A stretch of 13,707 bases of DNA from Erythrobacter sp. (GTDB lineage: Bacteria; Pseudomonadota; Alphaproteobacteria; Sphingomonadales; Sphingomonadaceae): assembly GCA_030731635.1 (NCBI GenBank), contig JANQTR010000098.1, forward strand, positions 4,204-17,910, in the 5' to 3' direction. The notes under the pieces are model-generated. The model saw nothing but the letters and a program-made list of their open reading frames with translations, did not search any database and was not told the DNA's origin. Below are positions 8,118-13,707 of this stretch, in pieces. Every line of letters starts with the position of its first letter. Within the stretch, counting starts at the first letter, position 1. Position numbers and translations under genes: made by a program.

Positions 8118-8118
8118 G
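8111..8118 (+). promoter_or_regulatory. Ribosome binding site of murD, overlapping the mraY stop
   Basis: GAGGTAGG spans the end of mraY and lies eight bases before a GTG at 8127. It supports that GTG as the murD start, since no ATG is available near the conserved N-terminal region. Confidence 0.6.
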
Positions 8119-8126
8119 CTGTTCGC

Positions 8127-9500
8127 GTGATCACCTCCCCCGCCTTTGCTGGCAAGCGTTACGCGGTGCTCGGCCTTGCGCGGTCGGGCGCAGCCGCGGC
8201 AGACGCGCTGATCGCCAGCGGGGCTGAAGTGATCGCGTGGGATCGGCAGGACGTGGCCCGCGCACCATTCGAAGGGCGGTGCCGGATAATTGATCCGCTG
8301 GAGCTGGATCTGACCGGATTTGCCGGCGTGGTGGTATCGCCCGGCGTACCATTGAACACCCATCCCATCGGCCCGCATGCGTGGCAATATGGCCTGCCAG
8401 TGATCGGCGATATCGAACTGTTCGCTGCCGCCCGCCCGCACCTGCCTGCGCACAAGGTGGTCGGCATTACCGGCACCAACGGCAAATCGACCACCACCGC
8501 GCTGGTCCACCATATCCTGAGCGCAGCGGGTGTTCCCTGCGTGATGGGCGGCAATATCGGCGATCCGATCATGGCGCAGGAGCCCTTGCCCGAAGGCGGG
8601 GTCTATGTGCTCGAACTGTCCAGCTTCCAGATCGATCTGACCTTCATGCTCGATTGCGACGTGGCCGCGCTGACCAACATTACCCCCGATCACCTCGATC
8701 GCTATGCGAGTTTTGATGCCTATGCCGCATCAAAGGAACGCCTGTTCCAGATGCAGGTGAGCGGCACCGCGCTGATCTGCGACGAAGATGCCCCGTCCGC
8801 CGCGATCGCTGACCGGATTGCGGCAGAGGGCAAATCCCTGATCCGGGTCAAGACCAGCGATCTTGCCGTGCAAGCCTTTGCCGAGGGGCGGTCCCCATCG
8901 CTCGCCGGGCCGCACAATGCCCAAAACGCCGCCGTTGCGGTGGCGATCTGCCGCACTCTGGGCCTGAGCGAAGAACAGATCGCCCACGGCCTCGCCACCT
9001 ATCCCGGCCTGCCGCACCGGATGGAGCGTGTGTGCGAGGCCAAGGGCGTCGTCTACATTAACGACAGCAAGGCGACCAACGCTGCTTCTGCCGCCCCGGC
9101 GCTCGCCGCGTTTCCGCCTGACCCTGCGATCAACGGCGGCGCGCCGCGCATCCACTGGATCGTTGGCGGTCTGCCCAAGGAAGATGGGCTGGGCGCCTGC
9201 GCCGACCACCTCGGCAATGTCGCGGCGGCCTATACCGTGGGGGAAGCCGGGCCGATGTTTGCCGACCTGCTCGAAGGGCAAGTCCGGGTCGAACGATGCG
9301 AGCTCATCAGCGAAGCCGTGCGCCGCGCCGCAGAAGCCGCCCGGCCCGGTGATGTGGTGTTGTTGTCGCCCGCCTGCGCCAGCTATGATCAGTTTCGCGA
9401 TTATGAAAAGCGCGGGCACCATTTCCGCCAGATGGTGGGCGTCATCACCGGCTGCGATACCACTGGCCAAGACCCCGCCAAGCGGAGCATTCTGCCTTGA
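8127..9500 (+). CDS. murD: UDP-MurNAc-L-Ala:D-Glu ligase MurD
   Basis: MurD adds D-glutamate to UDP-MurNAc-L-Ala in the cytoplasm. The 457-residue protein begins with a Rossmann-type nucleotide-binding strand and loop (YAVLGLARSG, about 12-21), then the P-loop TGTNGKSTTT from residue 115 (Lys120), the region around LELSSFQ, and TNITPDHLDR. The C-terminal part carries GLPHRME, INDSKATN (N312-N318), and LLSPACASYDQF. The start is GTG, nine bases after the mraY stop, with GAGGTAGG in front. The tail beyond the FRQMV segment is short and variable. The length is normal for the family. Confidence 0.96.
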   Translation: MITSPAFAGKRYAVLGLARSGAAAADALIASGAEVIAWDRQDVARAPFEGRCRIIDPLELDLTGFAGVVVSPGVPLNTHPIGPHAWQYGLPVIGDIELFAAARPHLPAHKVVGITGTNGKSTTTALVHHILSAAGVPCVMGGNIGDPIMAQEPLPEGGVYVLELSSFQIDLTFMLDCDVAALTNITPDHLDRYASFDAYAASKERLFQMQVSGTALICDEDAPSAAIADRIAAEGKSLIRVKTSDLAVQAFAEGRSPSLAGPHNAQNAAVAVAICRTLGLSEEQIAHGLATYPGLPHRMERVCEAKGVVYINDSKATNAASAAPALAAFPPDPAINGGAPRIHWIVGGLPKEDGLGACADHLGNVAAAYTVGEAGPMFADLLEGQVRVERCELISEAVRRAAEAARPGDVVLLSPACASYDQFRDYEKRGHHFRQMVGVITGCDTTGQDPAKRSILP

Positions 9501-10729
9501 CCGCCCCGGCCTATACCCCCCGGGCGGCGCGTGCTGGCGGCAATTACCTACCCCCCGCGCTGGCGCAACGCCGCTGGCGCGATAGTGTGCGCATCTGGTG
9601 GCGCGAGATCGACAAGGGGTTGCTGGGGCTGATCGTGCTGCTGATGGCGTTCGGCATGGTCGCGGTGGCCGCTGCCTCGCCCGCAAGCGCCGACCAGCTT
9701 TCGACCGCCAAGGTCACGCTGGATGAATTTATGTTCTTCAAGCGGCATATCGTGTTCCAGTTCATGGGGCTGGCGCTGATGATCGGCTTATCATTCGCCA
9801 GCCGTGATCAGGCGCGGCGGATCGGGATTTTGGTGGGCGCGATCATGCTTGCGCTGATGTTCCTGGTGCCGATCATCGGCGAAGAAAAGAACGGCGCCAA
9901 ACGCTGGATCAATGTCGGCATGTCGTTGCAGCCGTCGGAGTTTCTCAAGCCTGCCTTCGCGATCATCTGCGCCTGGATGCTGAGCTGGCGTCTGCGCGAT
10001 CCCACCTTGCCGGTGGTATGGTATGTCAGCGGGCTTATGGCGCTGGTGGCGGGGCTGTTGATGGCACAGCCCAACCTTGGCGATGCAATCCTGTATGGCG
10101 GTATCTGGCTGGTGATGGTGCTGCTGGCCGGTGTCGCATGGCAAAGGATCGCGGTGCTGATTGGTGCAGGTGCGGCCGGGCTTACCCTGGCATACATCTT
10201 CTATGACAACGCCCGCCACCGGATCGATGGGTTCCTGGGCGGCGGCACCGCGTTTGATCAGGTCGATCTGGCGCAGCGCACCTTGCAGGCGGGGGGATGG
10301 ACCGGCAGCGGGCTGTGGTTGGGCGTGCGCAAGATGAACCTGCCCGAAGCGCACACTGATTACATCTTTTCGGTGATTGGCGAGGAATTCGGGCTGATTA
10401 CCTGCGGGATCATCGTGGTGCTGTATTGCGGGCTGGTGCTGCGCGCGCTGATGCGGTTGGTCAATGAAGACAACCTGTTCGCGCTGCTGGCGGGGGCGGG
10501 GCTGATCACGCAGTTCGGGGGGCAGGCCTTCATCAACATTCTGGTGAACCTCAAACTATTCCCATCCAAGGGGATGACCTTGCCGCTGATCAGCTATGGC
10601 GGATCATCGACACTGGCGGTGTGCTTGACGCTTGGGCTATTGCTGGCGATCACCCGGCGTAATCCGTTCCTCGCTCGCGAGGCGGGCGGCTTGCGCGATT
10701 TGATCGAACGCAAGGATAGCAGCGCATGA
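9497..10729 (+). CDS. ftsW: Septal peptidoglycan glycosyltransferase FtsW (SEDS family)
   Basis: FtsW polymerises lipid II into glycan strands at the septum, paired with FtsI. The 410-residue protein has a soluble N-terminus of about 40 residues, then roughly ten membrane segments (the first about 41-60). Family motifs include KRWINVG, LQPSEFLKPAF, the HTDYIF motif with Asp288 (matching the essential Asp of SEDS glycosyltransferases), IGEEFGLI, and FPSKGMTLPLISYGGSS starting at residue 355. The start is TTG, which overlaps the murD stop (TTGA); AGCGGAG at 9481-9487 lies nine bases upstream. The first in-frame ATG is near residue 50 and would cut into the first membrane segment, so TTG is preferred; a GTG at 9587 is a weaker alternative. 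FtsW is preferred over RodA because of the dcw context. Confidence 0.94.
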   Translation: MTAPAYTPRAARAGGNYLPPALAQRRWRDSVRIWWREIDKGLLGLIVLLMAFGMVAVAAASPASADQLSTAKVTLDEFMFFKRHIVFQFMGLALMIGLSFASRDQARRIGILVGAIMLALMFLVPIIGEEKNGAKRWINVGMSLQPSEFLKPAFAIICAWMLSWRLRDPTLPVVWYVSGLMALVAGLLMAQPNLGDAILYGGIWLVMVLLAGVAWQRIAVLIGAGAAGLTLAYIFYDNARHRIDGFLGGGTAFDQVDLAQRTLQAGGWTGSGLWLGVRKMNLPEAHTDYIFSVIGEEFGLITCGIIVVLYCGLVLRALMRLVNEDNLFALLAGAGLITQFGGQAFINILVNLKLFPSKGMTLPLISYGGSSTLAVCLTLGLLLAITRRNPFLAREAGGLRDLIERKDSSA

Positions 10730-11985
10730 TCAGCGATACCCACAATTCCGGGCGGGCTGGCGCGCCCAAAGGGGCATCACGCCATTTCGTGCTGGCCGCA
10801 GGCGGTACTGGCGGGCACTTGATCCCGGCCTTTGCGCTGGCGGCAGAACTGCACGCGCGCGGGCATCACATCGCGCTGATCACCGATGACCGTGGGGCGG
10901 CGATTCCGGGCAAGCCCGATTTCCTCACCGCCCACGTGCTGCCCGCCGGTCGTTTCGGCAAGAACCCGCTGGGCTGGGTCGCAGGCGCCCGCGCCGTGCT
11001 GGAAGGTCGCGCGATGGCGCTGCGGTTGTTTGAGGCCTTTGCGCCGTCGGCGATCGTCGGATTTGGCGGTTATCCTGCGCTGCCAGCGCTGCTGGCGGCG
11101 ACAGCGGCCAAGCTGCCAAGCGTGGTGCACGAACAGAACGCGGTGCTGGGCCGGGTCAACCGCCTGCTGGCCGGGCGGGTCGATGCGATTGCGACCTCGT
11201 ACGACAAGGTCGATCGGCTGAAAGCGAAGCACGCCGACAAGGTGCATCTGGTTGGCAACCCGGTACGCGCAGAAGTGCTGGCTTTGCGCGAACAGGATTT
11301 CCCCGCCTTCACCGAAGAAAGCCTGTTGCGCATTCTGGTGACCGGCGGATCACAGGGCGCGCGCATCCTGTCCGAAGTGGTGCCTGATGGCCTTGCGATG
11401 CTACCACCCGCGCTGCGCCAGCGCTTGCAGGTGACCCAGCAATGCCGCGCAGAAGATTTGGAAGCGGTGCGGGCGCGCTATGCCAATCACGACATCCCGG
11501 CCGAACTCGGTACCTATTTCGAAGATATGCACGAACGGCTGGCGGACGCGCACCTGTTCATCGGGCGCGCGGGTGCATCGACTATTGCCGAACTCACCGC
11601 CGTGGGCCGCCCGGCGATCCTGATCCCGCTGCCGATTGCCACGGACGATCATCAGGCGGCCAATACCCGCGAAATGGCCAAGGCCGGCGGCGCACGGATG
11701 ATCCGGCAAGACGCGTTCCAGCCCAAAGAACTCGCCAAGCAGATTCAAGCGATGGCGATGAACCCCGCCAGCCTCGCTAACGCCGCGCATTGCGCCTTCA
11801 ATTGCGGGCGGCCCGATGCGGCGAAAGACTTGGCCGATCTGGTCGAAAGCATGAGCGGGATCGATCTGATGGACGTGATCCGGGTCGGCGAAGCGGCCCC
11901 GCGCGCTGCGCAAACCGCCAACCGCCCGCAGACCGCTACGCGCAAGGCTGCCAAGGACGCTGTCAATCATGGGGCAGACGCATGA
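10726..11985 (+). CDS. murG: UDP-GlcNAc:lipid I GlcNAc transferase MurG
   Basis: MurG is a peripheral membrane GT-B glycosyltransferase on the cytoplasmic face that converts lipid I to lipid II. In the 419-residue protein the N-terminal domain has the Gly-rich loop [10 protein letters not shown] from residue 26 and [13 protein letters not shown], followed by [17 protein letters not shown] and VGNPVR. The C-terminal domain has TGGSQGA (206-212), [11 protein letters not shown] (280-290, with Glu289 in the UDP-GlcNAc site) and DDHQAANT. About 18 extra residues precede the first strand, and about 43 Ala-rich residues follow the conserved end (from about 377), making it longer than the usual 355-390. 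ATG 10726 overlaps the ftsW stop (ATGA), with AAGGA at 10712-10716. Confidence 0.96.
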   Translation: MISDTHNSGRAGAPKGASRHFVLAAGGTGGHLIPAFALAAELHARGHHIALITDDRGAAIPGKPDFLTAHVLPAGRFGKNPLGWVAGARAVLEGRAMALRLFEAFAPSAIVGFGGYPALPALLAATAAKLPSVVHEQNAVLGRVNRLLAGRVDAIATSYDKVDRLKAKHADKVHLVGNPVRAEVLALREQDFPAFTEESLLRILVTGGSQGARILSEVVPDGLAMLPPALRQRLQVTQQCRAEDLEAVRARYANHDIPAELGTYFEDMHERLADAHLFIGRAGASTIAELTAVGRPAILIPLPIATDDHQAANTREMAKAGGARMIRQDAFQPKELAKQIQAMAMNPASLANAAHCAFNCGRPDAAKDLADLVESMSGIDLMDVIRVGEAAPRAAQTANRPQTATRKAAKDAVNHGADA

Positions 11986-13418
11986 AGGGCGTCGGCACAG
12001 ATATCGGCACGATCCATTTCGTCGGCATTGGCGGGATCGGCATGTCCGGCATTGCCGAGGTGATGCGCAACCTGGGCTACACCGTCCAAGGCAGCGATAT
12101 TGCGGAAAGCCCCAGTGTTGAGCGCCTGCGCGCGCGCGGGATCGCTGTGCATATCGGCCATGCGCGCGAAAACGTTGAGGGCGCTGCGGTCGTCGTCACC
12201 TCCACCGCGGTACGCCGCACCAATCCCGAAGTCGCCGCCGCGCTCGAAAACCGCATCCCGGTGGTGCGCCGCGCTGAAATGCTGGCGGAACTGATGCGGC
12301 TGAAATCCACCGTTGCGGTGGCAGGCACCCATGGCAAAACCACGACGACCAGCATGATCGCGACGCTGCTGGACGCAGGCGGGATTGATCCCACTGTCAT
12401 CAATGGCGGGATCATCGAACAATATGGCTCCAATGCGCGGCTCGGCGATTCCGACTGGATGGTGGTCGAAGCGGACGAGAGCGACGGCAGCTTCTTGCGC
12501 CTCGACGGCACCATCGCGGTGGTCACCAATATCGATCCCGAGCACTTGGATCACTACGGTGATTTTGACGGGGTGAAGCGGGCGTTTGTGGAATTCATCC
12601 ACAATGTTCCGTTCTACGGCGCGGCGGTGCTGTGCATTGATCATCCCGAAGTGCAGGCGGTGATTGGTCAGGTGCGCGATCGCAAGGTCGTGACCTACGG
12701 TTTCTCGCTGCAAGCCGATATTTGCGGGGTCAATGTGCGCTCGGCTGAAGGCGGCAACACTTTCGATGTGATCGTGCGCCAACGCGGACTTGAAGATCGC
12801 CGGATTGAAGGCGTGCACTTGCCAATGCCGGGCCGCCACAATGTCCAGAACGCACTCGCCGCGATTGCGGTTTCGATTGAAATGGGCTGTTCGGACGAAG
12901 TGATCCGTACCGGTTTTGCCCGGTTTGGCGGGGTGCGGCGGCGCTTCACCAAGGTTGGCAGCGTCGCGTTGGATGGCGGCGCGGTGACGGTGATTGACGA
13001 TTACGCCCACCACCCGGTTGAAATCCGCGCCGTGCTTTCCGCCGCGCGGGAGGCTGTGGCCGGGACCGATGGGCGCGTGATCGCGGTCGCCCAGCCACAT
13101 CGCTATTCGCGCCTCAATGATCTGATGGACGCATTCCAATCCTGCTTTGACGATGCCGATATCGCCTATGTCGCCCCGGTCTATTCCGCGGGAGAGGAGC
13201 CTTTGCCCGGCGTCGATCACACGGCGCTGGTGGCCGGGATGAAGGCGCGCGGACACCGGGCGGCGCGGGTGATCGAAGGGCCGGACGCGCTGGCCGAAGC
13301 GCTGGCGGAAGAGATCGCGCCGGGCGATATCGTGGTGTGCCTTGGCGCAGGCGATATCACCCGCTGGGCGGCAGGCCTTGCCGCGGCGATTGTGGCCCGG
13401 CGGGACGCGGCGGCATGA
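11982..13418 (+). CDS. murC: UDP-MurNAc:L-alanine ligase MurC
   Basis: MurC adds the first stem-peptide residue, L-alanine, to UDP-MurNAc in the cytoplasm. The 478-residue protein starts with the UDP-binding loop [11 protein letters not shown] (13-23), then the P-loop [10 protein letters not shown] (114-123), [21 protein letters not shown], and in the C-terminal domain [10 protein letters not shown] (D339-I348) and AQPHRYSR. The length is typical. The frame is open upstream of 11982 (an ATG exists at 11790) but inside murG; ATG 11982 overlaps the murG stop (ATGA) and places the Rossmann loop at the expected distance from the N-terminus. Confidence 0.97.
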   Translation: MKGVGTDIGTIHFVGIGGIGMSGIAEVMRNLGYTVQGSDIAESPSVERLRARGIAVHIGHARENVEGAAVVVTSTAVRRTNPEVAAALENRIPVVRRAEMLAELMRLKSTVAVAGTHGKTTTTSMIATLLDAGGIDPTVINGGIIEQYGSNARLGDSDWMVVEADESDGSFLRLDGTIAVVTNIDPEHLDHYGDFDGVKRAFVEFIHNVPFYGAAVLCIDHPEVQAVIGQVRDRKVVTYGFSLQADICGVNVRSAEGGNTFDVIVRQRGLEDRRIEGVHLPMPGRHNVQNALAAIAVSIEMGCSDEVIRTGFARFGGVRRRFTKVGSVALDGGAVTVIDDYAHHPVEIRAVLSAAREAVAGTDGRVIAVAQPHRYSRLNDLMDAFQSCFDDADIAYVAPVYSAGEEPLPGVDHTALVAGMKARGHRAARVIEGPDALAEALAEEIAPGDIVVCLGAGDITRWAAGLAAAIVARRDAAA

Positions 13419-13707
13419 ACCAGCCCGGCGACAGCTACGAATTCGACGACGGCAGAGCTCCGACCTGCGCGGTCGATGGCGCGGTGATCGCTCCCGTTCC
13501 GCTTGATGGCATTCGTGGCAAGCTCACCAACAAGGCTCCGCTCGCGCCTTATGTCTGGTTCAAGACCGGCGGCGCGGCGGATTGGCTGTTCGAACCGGCG
13601 GATCTCGAAGATTTGAAGTGCCTGATCGAACGGCTCGGCGGGGAAATCCCGGTGATGGCATTGGGCCTCGGGTCGAACCTCATCATCCGCGATGGCGGGG
13701 TACCGGG
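13415..13707 (+). CDS. murB: UDP-N-acetylenolpyruvoylglucosamine reductase MurB, partial
   Basis: MurB is a cytoplasmic FAD enzyme that reduces UDP-GlcNAc-enolpyruvate to UDP-MurNAc with NADPH. Only the first 97 codons are in the window; the gene runs off the right edge. The visible part shows the FAD-binding domain start: [17 protein letters not shown] at about 39-55, with the FKTGG turn typical of the family, then FEPADLEDL and [12 protein letters not shown] at 84-95. About 35 residues precede the conserved part, slightly more than in many MurB proteins. ATG 13415 overlaps the murC stop (ATGA); the Shine-Dalgarno is weak, so coupling to murC is likely. Confidence 0.93.
   Translation, partial: MNQPGDSYEFDDGRAPTCAVDGAVIAPVPLDGIRGKLTNKAPLAPYVWFKTGGAADWLFEPADLEDLKCLIERLGGEIPVMALGLGSNLIIRDGGVP

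Noticed and set aside
7302..8693. A 463-codon minus-strand open frame opposite mraY and murD
   Set aside because: Same reason: a His/Arg/Gln-rich shadow of real genes, no domain, no ribosome binding context. Similar frames at 2516-3538, 4006-5139 and 11967-13256 were rejected too.
1..13707. An undescribed accessory or defence system
   Set aside because: Every gene belongs to a well-known division or peptidoglycan family in the standard dcw order, with no foreign insertion, repeat array or unknown gene between them.

Overview
The window looks like a piece of a chromosome from an alphaproteobacterium, most likely in the order Sphingomonadales (Erythrobacter/Novosphingobium-like). I infer this from the high GC content, the gene order, and protein details such as the MurF P-loop ending GKTG and an FtsL with a long Ala-rich tail. 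No taxonomic marker is present, so this is a judgement from family features and not a proof.

Layout. Bases 1-298 are a non-coding leader. From 299 to the end there is one uninterrupted plus-strand operon, the division and cell wall (dcw) cluster: mraZ, rsmH (mraW), ftsL-like, ftsI, murE, murF, mraY, murD, ftsW, murG, murC, and the first 97 codons of murB, which is cut by the window edge. The order is the classical one. ddl, ftsQ, ftsA and ftsZ would be expected just beyond the right edge.

How the genes work together. MurB and MurC make and begin to extend UDP-MurNAc. MurD adds D-Glu, MurE adds meso-diaminopimelate (its DNPR specificity motif is present), and MurF adds D-Ala-D-Ala. MraY moves the product onto undecaprenyl phosphate as lipid I, and MurG adds GlcNAc to give lipid II. 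FtsW and FtsI polymerise and cross-link lipid II at the septum, with the FtsL-like protein as part of the activating divisome complex. RsmH methylates 16S rRNA, and MraZ is the presumed autoregulator of the operon. Nine of eleven gene junctions overlap by 1 or 4 bases (seven ATGA, one TTGA, one TGATG), so translation is probably coupled along the operon. The exceptions are murF-mraY (51 bases, with its own ribosome binding site) and mraY-murD (9 bases).

I found no mobile element, CRISPR array, tRNA, rRNA, pseudogene or unknown system. All catalytic motifs I checked are intact. The less ordinary parts are the leader (spaced TTCCC repeats, two small dyads, an orphan Shine-Dalgarno sequence, clustered CTAG) and low-complexity tails on the FtsL-like protein and MurG.
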